From Halobiforma lacisalsi AJ5 (GTDB taxonomy: Archaea; Halobacteriota; Halobacteria; Halobacteriales; Natrialbaceae), in assembly GCF_000226975.2 (NCBI RefSeq), contig NZ_CP019285.1, forward strand, positions 2,418,001-2,482,000: DNA of 64,000 bases. Reading direction: 5' to 3'. Of the stretch, positions 16,924 to 25,697 are shown one piece after another. Each line of letters begins with the position of its first letter. Positions within the stretch are counted from its first letter, which is position 1. The notes beneath the pieces were generated by a model. It saw only the letters and a list, made by a program, of their open reading frames with translations. It was not told the origin of the DNA and did not search any database. Both the position numbers and the translations under genes were made by a program.

Positions 16924-16933
16924 ACAATATTGT
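16924..16933. promoter_or_regulatory. Palindrome upstream of the persulfide dioxygenase gene
   Basis: A perfect 10-base palindrome ACAATATTGT lies 13-22 bases upstream of the rhodanese fusion start. It could be the TATA element itself, an operator, or both. Only one copy is present. Confidence 0.4.
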
Positions 16934-17105
16934 CTGGATCGGACCGCCGATAGGTCTCGGCCCTGCACAGGCACCCCTACTAGAACTCGGTCCATCGCTT
17001 CGTGCAGATCCAACCGATCCCGAATTGCGTCGTTCTCGTCGAACACGAAACGGCGCTCCACCAGTGGGCGGAACTTCCAAGTCGATCACAGTGTGTCGTA
17101 CAGGT

Positions 17106-17834
17106 ATGCCCGCCGCAGTCGTAACTGGCTCCTCGAGAGGGATCGGGAAAGCGATCGCGCGTCGCTTCGCAACTGACGGATACGACGTGGCCGTGAACTA
17201 TCGGTCCAGCGAAGACGCTGCCGAGGCGGTTGCTTCCGAGATCCGCGATTACGGGCGAGAAGCGATCGCCGTCGAGGCGGACGTCGCCGACCCCGACGCT
17301 GCTGGGCGACTGGTCGATACCGCTGCCGACGCGTTCGGCAGCGTCGATCACGTCGTCAACAACGCCGGAATCGACCAGCACGTCTACACTGACGATCTCG
17401 ACCCGGATGACTTCGATCGGATCATGGACGTCAACGTCAATTCCGCGTTCAACGTCACGAAAGCAGCGCTTCCGTATCTTCGTGACTCGGCTGCTGACCC
17501 GTCCGTGACGAACATCTCTTCGATTCTCGCCCATACCGGTGCGGCGATCGAGTGCCATTACGCGTCGTCGAAAGGCGCGCTCCTTTCGTTGACTCGCAGT
17601 CACGCCCAGGATTTTGCGCCCGACGTACGGGTAAACGCCGTCGCCCCGGGCCACATCGAGACGGACATGACTGCCGATCGAACGCCCGAGGAGAAACGGG
17701 AAGAACTCTCCCGGATTCCAGTCGAGCGGTACGGCCAACCCGAAGACATCGCCGACGCGGTTGCATATCTGCGCGACGCCACGTTCGTCACGGGCGAGAC
17801 GCTGGACGTGAACGGCGGCGAACTGATGCAGTGA
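17106..17834 (+). CDS. Short-chain dehydrogenase/reductase (FabG-like)
   Basis: A 242-residue classical SDR. It has TGSSRGIG for cofactor binding, the NNAGI strand, the catalytic serine in NISSIL and YASSK with the Tyr-Lys pair, ending in a standard VNGGELMQ C-terminus. The Arg of VNYRSS after strand 2 suggests NADP(H). Substrates could be 3-oxoacyl thioesters or a polyol. It starts 194 bases from the divergent rhodanese fusion and has no operon partner. Confidence 0.9.
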   Translation: MPAAVVTGSSRGIGKAIARRFATDGYDVAVNYRSSEDAAEAVASEIRDYGREAIAVEADVADPDAAGRLVDTAADAFGSVDHVVNNAGIDQHVYTDDLDPDDFDRIMDVNVNSAFNVTKAALPYLRDSAADPSVTNISSILAHTGAAIECHYASSKGALLSLTRSHAQDFAPDVRVNAVAPGHIETDMTADRTPEEKREELSRIPVERYGQPEDIADAVAYLRDATFVTGETLDVNGGELMQ

Positions 17835-18022
17835 CGAACGCTCGGTGCCCCTCTCGCTCGACCACCTCGTCCGTCTACACGGGACAGCACGCGTCTCTCG
17901 TCGTCGCTGGGTGCATTCCAGCGGCTCTGTACTGTAACCACCTCGAGTTCGAGGACGGACTCGACTGGTATGGGCACCGTTAGAGACCTCGAGTGGCCGC
18001 TCCTTCCCGACAATCGAGACGC

Positions 18023-18925
18023 TCACCGAGCGAGGCGCTCCGTATCGAGCACCGACAGGTGGTCGTCGACGGTCAGCGACAGCGACTCCCCCTCGCAGTG
18101 GTACGTGATTTCGAAAGTATCTCGTGATTCGTCCGGGGCAGTCATGTCGACATCGTCGAACGCAGGGAACGACCAGCAGTATCGTTCGTGGACGTCGATA
18201 GCGTGGTCGTTGTAGAAGCCGATGACGGACGGATGTTCGAGGAGAACGTCGCTAACGCTCGAGTACGCCGTCGCGCCGCACTGTTGGCAGTCGAACTCCA
18301 CCGTCGCCGTACCAGGGTGTTCAGTCTCCTCGAGTTGCTCGTCGGAACGTATCGGGCTCGAGTCGAACTCATCAGTTGACTTGACAGTCCGAGCGAGTCG
18401 GCCGTTACAGAATACACAGAAGCCGGCATACTGGCGCTGGATCGTCGTCCGAAGGTGTCGGCTTGCGAGCCGCGGAACGTCGGTATCGTCACAGTGGGCG
18501 AACACTGCTGGCGGGACTACGAACTCGTAGGTTGCAGAACAGGACGTACACTCGACGGTTACGACCTCATCACAGTAGGAGAGTTGTTGTGTCTCGCCGC
18601 AGAATCGACACGGGTCCGTCAGTTCGATTGGTTCGATCTCGCCGCTCGTCGTGTATCGTCCGGACTCGATTGATCCGACCACGTGCTTGCCCGCTTGCGT
18701 GAGTTCGTATCCTGCCTCGCTCTTGCGGACGAACCGGTCCGTCAGTTTCCCCAGGTGGTAGTTGAACCGTCCTGAGTCCTCGACGCCCGTCGCATCCTGA
18801 AGCGTCGAAAACGACGCCGTTTCCTCGGGATGAGTCCGCAGGAACCGCAGGATGTTCACCCTGATGTCGTCGGCCAGGGCACCGAACACTTCCCCCAGGT
18901 CGTCCTCGGTGAACTGCGTGGGCAT
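18023..18925 (-). CDS. Winged-helix regulator with zinc-ribbon domains (DUF7351/7347-like)
   Basis: A 300-residue protein. The N-terminal 90 residues form an ArsR-like winged helix (FGALADDIRVNILRFLR, then FNYHLGKLTDRFVRKSEAGY). The rest carries CxxC pairs arranged as two or three zinc ribbons: PCRFCGE/CTSCS, FCVFCNG and DCQQCGA. A protein at 46459-47337 has the same architecture and similar motifs, so they are paralogs. It lies 31 bases downstream of the S9 peptidase gene on the same strand and could be co-transcribed. The ligand or target is unknown. The DUF names are from memory. Confidence 0.82.
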   Translation of the reverse strand: MPTQFTEDDLGEVFGALADDIRVNILRFLRTHPEETASFSTLQDATGVEDSGRFNYHLGKLTDRFVRKSEAGYELTQAGKHVVGSIESGRYTTSGEIEPIELTDPCRFCGETQQLSYCDEVVTVECTSCSATYEFVVPPAVFAHCDDTDVPRLASRHLRTTIQRQYAGFCVFCNGRLARTVKSTDEFDSSPIRSDEQLEETEHPGTATVEFDCQQCGATAYSSVSDVLLEHPSVIGFYNDHAIDVHERYCWSFPAFDDVDMTAPDESRDTFEITYHCEGESLSLTVDDHLSVLDTERLAR

Positions 18926-18956
18926 GTGCAGACCTGTCTCCCGATCTACATACTGT

Positions 18957-20897
18957 TTACGCCTCCCGGGTTGGACGTGGACTGACCGACGAGACCTCGA
19001 GTCGGCGTCGGAGAAAATCATCGAGGATTCGATACATCCGGCGGCGCTGGCTCCTGTCAGTGGTTGCGTGTCCTTCCTTGCGGAGCTCGCGGTATTCGAA
19101 GTCACCGTTTTCCCCCTGATCGTATCCCTCATCGAGTAACGCCTCACGAAACACCCTGGCCTGTGAGATCGGGACGCGGGGGTCGTTGACGCCATGGAGA
19201 ACGAGCAACGGTGCATCGAGGTTCGTGACGTAGGTAATCGGGGACCGTTCCCTGTAGAGCGCTTCGTTCTCTTCCGGAGTACCCAGGTACCGCTCCAACA
19301 ACCCCGTCCGGTAGTGGGGCATGGTATCCTCGTAGTTGACCAACCAGTCGGTGATTCCCATCATTGCTACGCCCGCGTCGTAGAGGTCCGGATACTGGAC
19401 GAGTTGCCAGTACGTGGAGTAGCCACCATACGAACCACCGGCGACGGCGATTCGCTCCTCGTCGATCCATTCGTGGGTCTCGAGGACGTGTTCGACCCCG
19501 GTCGCGATGTCGCCCTGTTCGGCACCGCCGAAGTCGTCGTACAGGCGTTCGATGAACTCGCGACCGCGCCCGACCGATCCCCGGTAATTCACCTCCAGCA
19601 CGGAGAATCCCCGGGAAACGAGCAACTGGGTAAGCGTGCTGAATCGCTTGGCGTCTCGGCCTCGCGGTCCCCCGTGTGGCTTGACGACCAGTGGTGACGG
19701 CCGTTCCCCGGAGTCGTACAGCAGCGCACCGATATCGAGTTCCTCGTAGGGGTCGTGTTCGACCGCACGCTGTGGTGTATCGGGCACGCCGTCGGACCGG
19801 AACGTGAAGTACGTCGAGTCCGTGAACTCCGTCGGACTAACGGGTCCGTATGCAGGTTCGAGGAGCGTTTCGACTTCATCCGTCGAGAGGTCGTATGCCA
19901 GCAGACTGCTCCGTGTCGTCGAACTTTTGTGACTCAACAGCACCCGCCCATCCGCGAGAACCGCGTCGTTAACGTGTCGTCGTTCGGGACGGATAGTGGC
20001 ACTGAAGAAGGTGACACCGTCGGGGAGGCTCAGTTCGCGGCCTGTGACCGGGCCGTCGCCGGACGTATCGTAGACAACGGGAACCGTCATACCATCCCTG
20101 TCACGGAGCACGAACACCTTGTCGCCATCCGGGTGGAATTGGATGGGTGTCTCCTCGTCGGTCCCGTCGCCGAGCCAGGTCGTCTCGGTAGTTTTGAGGT
20201 CGTAAACACCCGGCCGGGTCCGACCTTCGCTGTCGTCACCGAGGAGGAGTCGCTCTCCTTCCGGCCCCCAGTCCGCGACTGTCGTTTGACTACCCGTCGT
20301 ACCGCACTGAACTGTCCTGCTGTTCGTCCCGTCTGCGTCCATCACGTAGGTGTCGAGGTTCATCGGATCCCCCGTCTCGTCGGTGACGTATGCAATCCGG
20401 TCGCCATCTGGCCCGAGTACCGCCCGCCAGACAGTCCGGCTGTGGTCGGTGAGCGCCGTCCCTCCACCGCTCTCGAGATCATGGCGGTAGAGATTCATCT
20501 GGCCGTTACGCGTGGAGTTGACCACGACGAACGATCCGTCCGGGGCGATATCACACAGTTCGTTCTTCCCATCCGAACGGACCACCGGATCGAGGCTACC
20601 GGTCGCGTCCATCGCGTAGATGTCGTACTGCTCGTCACCGGCGTCGTCGATGTGGACCAATACCCGATCGCCATCGGCAGTCCAGCCGAGCGGAGCGTTC
20701 CCGTCTCTCGGCACGTTGCCGTCGCTCCACTGCCTCCGGTTACCCGTTGTCACGTCGAGCACGTGGAGTTCGTTCCGACCGGTGTCGTCGTAGTACAGCG
20801 CTACGCGATCGCCCGACGGCGACACCGTCGGTCGGCATAGTGTCGGTAATGCCGCAAGCGCTTCGAGCGGATCGTCGACTGTTACACTATCGCTCAT
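18957..20897 (-). CDS. S9 family prolyl oligopeptidase/acylaminoacyl peptidase
   Basis: A 646-residue cytosolic serine peptidase: a seven-bladed beta-propeller (residues about 1-370) followed by an alpha/beta-hydrolase domain. The catalytic residues can be read as S489 in GGSYGGYS, D572 in NDPRVP and H610 in EGHATTD. The HGGPRGRDA segment before them is the usual oxyanion region. It would cleave short peptides or acylated N-termini. No signal peptide is present. A hairpin and an AT-rich patch lie in the first 80 bases upstream of its start. Confidence 0.92.
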   Translation of the reverse strand: MSDSVTVDDPLEALAALPTLCRPTVSPSGDRVALYYDDTGRNELHVLDVTTGNRRQWSDGNVPRDGNAPLGWTADGDRVLVHIDDAGDEQYDIYAMDATGSLDPVVRSDGKNELCDIAPDGSFVVVNSTRNGQMNLYRHDLESGGGTALTDHSRTVWRAVLGPDGDRIAYVTDETGDPMNLDTYVMDADGTNSRTVQCGTTGSQTTVADWGPEGERLLLGDDSEGRTRPGVYDLKTTETTWLGDGTDEETPIQFHPDGDKVFVLRDRDGMTVPVVYDTSGDGPVTGRELSLPDGVTFFSATIRPERRHVNDAVLADGRVLLSHKSSTTRSSLLAYDLSTDEVETLLEPAYGPVSPTEFTDSTYFTFRSDGVPDTPQRAVEHDPYEELDIGALLYDSGERPSPLVVKPHGGPRGRDAKRFSTLTQLLVSRGFSVLEVNYRGSVGRGREFIERLYDDFGGAEQGDIATGVEHVLETHEWIDEERIAVAGGSYGGYSTYWQLVQYPDLYDAGVAMMGITDWLVNYEDTMPHYRTGLLERYLGTPEENEALYRERSPITYVTNLDAPLLVLHGVNDPRVPISQARVFREALLDEGYDQGENGDFEYRELRKEGHATTDRSQRRRMYRILDDFLRRRLEVSSVSPRPTREA

Positions 20898-21542
20898 GGA
20901 TCGTTCTCCCGTTGACCGGGGACGCCAATAATTATAATCTGAAGGATATTTCTGTGGGTTTTCGCACAGAAGATTCCTTCACATCGGTCAAACGGTTTGT
21001 TGGGTATTCCTGGTTCCCGACCGATCAGGCCCGGTCGCCACTCGTTCCATCACGCCGGCGGTTGGCTTTCGAGACGGAATGTCGCTGATCGGGCTACTGT
21101 CGACGAGTAGAATAGTTGCCTGCTGTACCGTGACGGCCACCCGGAGCAGTCGGGTCGTCTCCTCGAGACTCGGGCCTAGATGGGTACACTCGGTTAGTAA
21201 CTCTCGCCGATGGTATCCATCTCGTTGCAATCATCGAAGGAATCCTCGCTTTTGAACGGGACCGATAAATAGTCTGTCGATCCTTCGAGGGTTCTCATCT
21301 GGGGCCTACGGCAACATTCGTCGACTGGCCGCTTCGTCCGACAATCAAAATGAGGAGCCGGTATCGGGGTTCAATACAACGTCTACGACGATTGGGTGCC
21401 ACCCGTCGAAGCCTCCATCCGGCGACACCGCTGAATTCCACTGACGGAATGTCAATAGCGAAAACGGAAATTAGCTTCTGGTTGATAAGTCTGATTCTTC
21501 GTTAGCACACAGTTTTATTATCGGATACAACAATGAGAAGAT
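20898..21542. other. Intergenic region between divergent S9 peptidase and PadR genes
   Basis: 645 bases without a convincing gene. It holds an AT-rich patch (AATAATTATAATCT, about 20927-20940), a hairpin at 20941-20980, and at its right end the promoter of the PadR gene, TTTTATTAT near 21512. The open frame on the minus strand near 21 kb has no protein-like composition. Confidence 0.5.
20941..20980. promoter_or_regulatory. Imperfect inverted repeat upstream of the S9 peptidase
   Basis: Arms at 20941-20956 and 20965-20980 match at 13 of 16 positions around an 8-base loop. The arms are GAAGGA and TTCTGTG, each read with its complement, and the three mismatches lie together in the middle. It begins about 44 bases upstream of the peptidase start and may be an operator or a transcript hairpin. 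Confidence 0.5.
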
Positions 21543-21842
21543 ATGTACGATTTGACTGGCTTCCAGCGCGACCTGTTGTACACGATCGCCGGACAGGACG
21601 AACCTCACGGGCTCGCGATCAAAGAGGAACTCGAGGACTATTACGAAAAAGAAGTTCATCACGGCCGCCTCTATCCGAATCTCGACACGCTCGTCGATAA
21701 AGGGCTCGTTGAGAAGGGGCAGGCCGATCGACGGACGAACTTCTACACGACGACCCGCCGTGGTGAACGCGAGATCCGGGCGCGACGCGAGTGGGAAAAC
21801 CAGTACGTCGGCGACCTCCTCGAATCGGACGACACGGAGTAG
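21543..21842 (+). CDS. PadR family transcriptional regulator
   Basis: A 99-residue winged-helix protein: MYDLTGFQRDLLYTIAGQDE, then the recognition segment HHGRLYPNLDTLVDKGLVEK and the wing RTNFYTTTRRGE. This is the single-domain PadR form common in haloarchaea, which lacks the longer C-terminal dimer helix. A TATA-like TTTTATTAT about 30 bases upstream fits a leaderless message. It is the last ordinary gene before the gene-poor, transposon-rich stretch. Confidence 0.88.
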   Translation: MYDLTGFQRDLLYTIAGQDEPHGLAIKEELEDYYEKEVHHGRLYPNLDTLVDKGLVEKGQADRRTNFYTTTRRGEREIRARREWENQYVGDLLESDDTE

Positions 21843-22118
21843 CTACGTCTTCCGAGAAGCCCGCGACCGGGCACCGCTATTCTTCCTCGAGTCTGACTCC
21901 CGAACTTGCAGACTCGGTGCCGTAGTCGAGATACGCAGCGGGGTACGGTTCCGCGTTGTGTCGGGAGGGACCTCGAGAACGCTGGACCCGTTCTTCCTGT
22001 CGGTGGACGCTTCGCCTGATAGGTCGGCCTCGAGCACCGCCGTTCCGGTAACCAGGCATCGCTAACCGGGAAGAAACATGAGTCAACGAGCTATTTTCGG
22101 TACCGGGTTAGCGGCCCG

Positions 22119-22154
22119 TACGAACAGGATCAGGGTGACGCTGTTGTTACGATA
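22119..22154. repeat. Fragment of MITE-like element (right end)
   Basis: GAACAGGATCAG at 22122-22133 followed by GTTGTTACGATA at 22143-22154 matches the right half of the 83-bp element at 36742-36824 (GAACAGGTTCAG, then TTGTTACTATA) with a 6-7 base insertion. A matching left end is not seen. Confidence 0.5.
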
Positions 22155-22433
22155 GTAGAACAGACAGGAGGGACAGAACGCAGGAAGTAGACCCAATTCG
22201 ACGCCTGCCTTCCGTCTCGCCTGTCATTGTCGTCTCATCGGACGAGTGCGGTAAGGCTATCGATCACGTGGTCTCTTACACGATCGATTGTCCCGGTGAA
22301 TAACCGACTTCGATCGTGTCTAATCACTTGGAAAGCATTCAGGTGACTCGCCGGAAGTACTGTAGGGATATTACAGGCTTCTAACGGAGATGCCCGTACG
22401 AATCTGCCGTGAATTGCGACCCCATAATAGTTA

Positions 22434-22449
22434 CAATAGGTGCCTATTT
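22434..22449. promoter_or_regulatory. Distant copy of the parA-linked palindrome
   Basis: CAATAGGTGCCTATTT matches the perfect palindrome next to parA (CAATAGGCGCCTATTG at 31328-31343) at 14 of 16 positions and keeps the AATAGG/CCTATT arms. It lies in non-coding DNA about 9 kb from parA. It could be an additional partition site or a leftover of the same element. Confidence 0.5.
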
Positions 22450-22600
22450 TATATCTCGGTAGTGGGGACGTGCAAACAGTAGGCTCCGAAACTTCCAATG
22501 TCGGAGCGGATTCGATTCGAAATCTAGCGAGACAGAACAATAGTATTACATTTTATATTATTCTCGGAATCTATCTGTATTCGTTGATTCCGACCGAGAG

Positions 22601-22848
22601 ATGGGGATGCCAATAGAATAGCGGCCTTCGCGTATGACCGTACGAACACCGACACTCTAGCAACTCCCGGTGTGATCGTCGAGAAAGGTGCTCCACCGGA
22701 CTACGAAATCACAGTTAACGGCGAGTTTGAACTGATCGGTACCGATCTGTGCGAGAGCGGGTTGTTATCGCAGCGTATTCTGCCGAGGGAACTGTCGAGA
22801 TCGGCCGAATCTGATTCCGTTTATCAAGTGAAATATAGTGACCACTGA
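22601..22848 (+). pseudogene. Small hypothetical gene with a frameshift in a G run
   Basis: An ATG at 22601 is followed by a run of four G. As read, translation stops after MGMPIE. If the run had one more G, the frame would stay open to a TGA at 22846-22848 and give about 83 residues, including AAFAYDRTNTDTLATPGVIV and EKGAPPDYEITVNGEFELIG. A TATA-like ATTTTATATTATT lies 30-45 bases upstream, right for a leaderless message. The last codons (YSDH) come from the inverted repeat of a MITE-like element. It may be a pseudogene, a phase-variable gene or a sequencing error. No family recognised. Confidence 0.5.
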
Positions 22849-22957
22849 AAATCAATACACGACCCACCGCGCGACTCCTATGCGGTTCGGAACGAAGTGC
22901 ACGAGAACTGTGGATAGTGCGATCGATGTGTGAATCGTCCCGGTTCTCTAGAACTAT
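22834..22957. repeat. Degenerate MITE-like element
   Basis: The left end TATAGTGACCACTGAA matches 14 of 16 bases of the left end of the 83-bp element at 36742. An internal TGCGATCGATGTGTGAA matches TGCGATCGGTGTGCGAA there at 15 of 17. The right end (AGAACTATAT) is decayed. It supplies the stop codon of the small frameshifted gene. Confidence 0.55.
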
Positions 22958-23291
22958 ATCTGTTGTCGACTGAAACGGTGTTGCTGCGCTAGAATCAGCA
23001 AGTATGCCGAAAGTTCATATCGACTATAGCGTCGGTGCCCAGAACGAGCGGTCGTCGTTCACCCTCTCGCCTTTTCATATGATCCCTCACCGACTATGCG
23101 GCCCTCGTTAACGGAGAGCTGGTACCACTGATCCTGTTTGCCGTCCCATCGAGGACGCCAGGTCACACGTTTCAACCGGAGATGGTTAGGAATCCATATC
23201 GCGCTATGTGGTTTACGCTACTATGATTCCTTTTTCGCTGACCTCCTCACCCTTCACCAAGCATTCGATTTGTTATGTTGATCGTACGTGT

Positions 23292-24740
23292 TTACCCCGA
23301 AGTCTCAACAGCCGGTTCAGTGTGAGCCCGTGATATCATCTCATTGTTGTTGACGACTCGGCGAAGTTCTTCGTAGGGATTGCGTCCCTGCTGGCGCCAT
23401 GTCGCCAGCAGGGACAAGATCGTCTCGTGAACGAACATACCTCGATCGTTACGGAGTGTCCCGATGATTTTCCGGAGAACGACTGGTTCACGAAGTGCGT
23501 TCTCAGCTGCGTTGTTCGTCGGGGAGACCGCTGGCTCACCGACGAAGGTGAGCCAGTGGTCGATCCCTCCTTCGATTTTCCCGAGTAGTGTTGCCACTGG
23601 TTCGTCGGTTACTGACCGCCCCACGAGCGATCTAAGCCCGTTCTGGCATGAGCGGTGCATCTGTGCTCTCTCACGAAGACTCGGGTCGGTCTCCAGCCAC
23701 GACTGGAGACCGACGAACATCTGCTTGAGATACCGGTAAACGGGTTCTGCCTCCTCGTGGTCACTAGCAGCGTCTTCAGCTTCTCGGAGAAGATGTGCCC
23801 AGCACCGCTGAAGGTTACTGCTGAACGCTGGATACGCCGTCCACCCATCGCAGATGACCGTTCCCGGGAAGTCCTCGCCGAGGACTTCCGCGGGAACATC
23901 ACTTCCACGACTCTCCCTTACGGCGTATAGCGTGTGCTCGCTCGTCCGAAACGTCCAAATCCACGCCTGCTCACCCTCGCGTTTGATACCGGTTTCGTCA
24001 ACGTGAACGATCTCTGCTTGCTGAATCTGTCTTCGAATCTGTTCGTATTCGCAGCGACCGGCGCGCGCAGCGCGCTCGGTCGCGTGCCACGCGGACGCGC
24101 CCGAGAGTTCTAATCCATGCAGTTGCTCGAACCGGTCAGCGATTTTCCGGTAGGGGAGGCGGTGATCGTACCGAGAAAGTGCTGCTTGAGAGATGACGTT
24201 CACCCCGAACTGCCCCTCATCGGGGCAGTCGGGGTGTGTAGCAACGGTTTCTGTTCCACAAGAGCTGCACTGGTAGTAGTGACGGTTGTACCGGGTGATT
24301 TCTGGTGGCTGTGGATCGGGAACCTCCTCGACGAGTCGGGGGCTGACGCCCACCGACTCGTCGAAGTGTTCGCCACACTCGGGACAACAGTCACAGGTGA
24401 CATCGATCTCTTTGTCGGGATCTGCTGTTGCACGCCACTCAGGGTCGTGACCGTCCTTCCGTCCGGGAGTACCGCCATCGGTTCGAACATTCTCGTCTTC
24501 GTCGTCCTGCGAGGTCGGGGACTCGTCAGTCCCCGACCGTCGCTTACTGGGCGGTGTATGCGGATTTTCGTATTTGCGAAGGCGTGTTTCGAGTTCTTCT
24601 ATCCGCTCGTCCTTCTGATCGATTTTCTTGTCCTTTCGCTTGTTCTCCCGTTCGAGTTCTTCGACTCGTTGCTCAAGTTGGAGAAGCCGAGAAAGGAGCT
24701 CTTCTTTGGTGAAATCGTCTGCGTTCACAGACTCCACCAA
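23292..24740 (-). CDS. IS66 family transposase (TnpC-like)
   Basis: A 482-residue transposase. The order is: an N-terminal coiled coil (residues about 10-58, LLQLEQRVEELERENKR), a low-complexity linker, a zinc-binding stretch (CDCCPECGEHF and CSSCG), then a DDE nuclease with VHVDETGIKREGEQAW (first Asp), ICDGWTAYPAF (second Asp) and SPTNNAAENALR (Glu). All key residues are present and the frame is intact, so the element may still be mobile if its ends are complete. Confidence 0.92.
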   Translation of the reverse strand: MVESVNADDFTKEELLSRLLQLEQRVEELERENKRKDKKIDQKDERIEELETRLRKYENPHTPPSKRRSGTDESPTSQDDEDENVRTDGGTPGRKDGHDPEWRATADPDKEIDVTCDCCPECGEHFDESVGVSPRLVEEVPDPQPPEITRYNRHYYQCSSCGTETVATHPDCPDEGQFGVNVISQAALSRYDHRLPYRKIADRFEQLHGLELSGASAWHATERAARAGRCEYEQIRRQIQQAEIVHVDETGIKREGEQAWIWTFRTSEHTLYAVRESRGSDVPAEVLGEDFPGTVICDGWTAYPAFSSNLQRCWAHLLREAEDAASDHEEAEPVYRYLKQMFVGLQSWLETDPSLRERAQMHRSCQNGLRSLVGRSVTDEPVATLLGKIEGGIDHWLTFVGEPAVSPTNNAAENALREPVVLRKIIGTLRNDRGMFVHETILSLLATWRQQGRNPYEELRRVVNNNEMISRAHTEPAVETSG

Positions 24741-24763
24741 CCAGTAGTGACAGCAGAAGTAAC

Positions 24764-24792
24764 GGGATGGGCTCCGGTGCGGAGCCCATCCC
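24764..24792. repeat. Perfect 12-bp stem-loop upstream of the IS66 transposase
   Basis: GGGATGGGCTCC at 24764-24775 and GGAGCCCATCCC at 24781-24792 form a perfect 12-base-pair stem with a five-base loop, 24 bases upstream of the transposase ATG. On the transposase strand it would fold in the leader and may limit translation or read-in from outside promoters. Confidence 0.7.
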
Positions 24793-24903
24793 TGAGAATC
24801 GTATCCGAGGTCTGCTGCCTGTTCATATCGCGTCCGTTGAACGCTTCCTACGAGAGAGTACCGAAATCAGCCCGGGCTAAACACATACTGTTGATCGAAT
24901 GCT

Positions 24904-25697
24904 GGCCAGGCTACTGCGGCACCACCACCGAACCCTGGAGATACGTGGAGCGTCTCAGTTTGCAGCTCCGAACGCTATTACTGGCCGTTGTCGCATATAT
25001 TCGCCCCCTGCTGGGCCCTCGTCCGACGAGTTAGTTTTCTCCAAACCCGTTCGTGGACTACTCGGTTCATCCGTCACTGCCTCGAGTTGTTCGGACGATC
25101 CAGAGCTACACGACATGGTTCGAGATCACCATCGGCCGATCGTTTTGGCTTCCATCTCCTGGAAGGTGCACTTCGTTCGAACCGTTGTTTGACCGTCGGG
25201 AAACCACTGGCCATCGTGGCGGGCGGATCGAGCTACGATAGCTCGGGTAGTCTCCGCGTCGCAGGCTCCGCGCATACGTTGCACCGACCAAGAGCCGTTT
25301 CTCGAGTGATACACACGCGTCGGCCGGAACTCGACGTCGATATGGGATTGACACCTCCTTGGTATCGTCTTCCACCCATCCGATTGGGCGGCAGTGCTCA
25401 GAGAACGTGACGTCCCGGGCCTCGAGAACTGTGGTTGCTACCGCCGTTGCTCACCTCGAGAGGCACTTGCTCGGACAGCACGACAGTAGCCCTGCCCCCA
25501 AATAAACTATATATCGATATATGAATTTGCGCTCGTGCCGATATCGACGAGGCAGTGCTCGGTGCCGGCGGCCCACACGCTCGAGAGAAGCACTGCTACT
25601 GGGTACGTCGGCACTGATCACAGTCGAAAGGACACGGTCTGACAACCACGCCCCCGTAAACTCGCCGGTCACAGTGGGAGGTCGTCCAGCGCGAGAC
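24904..25697. other. Non-coding stretch with an AT palindrome
   Basis: About 800 bases without a convincing gene. Frames here are rich in Arg, Ser and Pro on both strands. At 25509-25522 there is a perfect 14-base palindrome ATATATCGATATAT followed by GAATTT, which looks like a strong promoter or protein site with no gene after it. The rest may be decayed coding DNA. Confidence 0.45.

Larger units (their letters stand above)
21843..23259. other. Gene-poor stretch with element relics
   Basis: 1.4 kb of lower GC with no intact gene. It holds a fragment of a MITE-like element (22119-22154), a distant copy of the parA palindrome (22434-22449), a short frameshifted gene (22601-22848) that ends inside a second MITE-like copy (22834-22957), and AT-rich patches. 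Other open frames, such as one on the minus strand at 22235-22540, are not convincing. Confidence 0.55.
23260..24903 (-). mobile_element. IS66-type insertion sequence
   Basis: The IS66 transposase gene lies within imperfect outward ends: AGCATTCGAT at 23260-23269 and its complement ATCGAATGCT at 24894-24903, with an inner TAAACAC(A/G)TAC shared by both ends near 23281 and 24878. I see no 8-base target duplication, so the ends are tentative. The accessory genes TnpA and TnpB of classical IS66 are absent, as in many archaeal copies. Confidence 0.6.

Noticed and set aside
21000-21230. Open frame on the minus strand upstream of the PadR gene
   Set aside because: Composition is not haloarchaeal-protein-like and there is no start signal; it overlaps likely promoters.
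22235-22540. 101-residue frame on the minus strand
   Set aside because: No family, mixed composition, overlaps the parA-like palindrome and lies in decayed DNA.
23260-24903. Firm IS66 boundaries
   Set aside because: The ends match only in part and no 8-base duplication is seen, so they are given as tentative.
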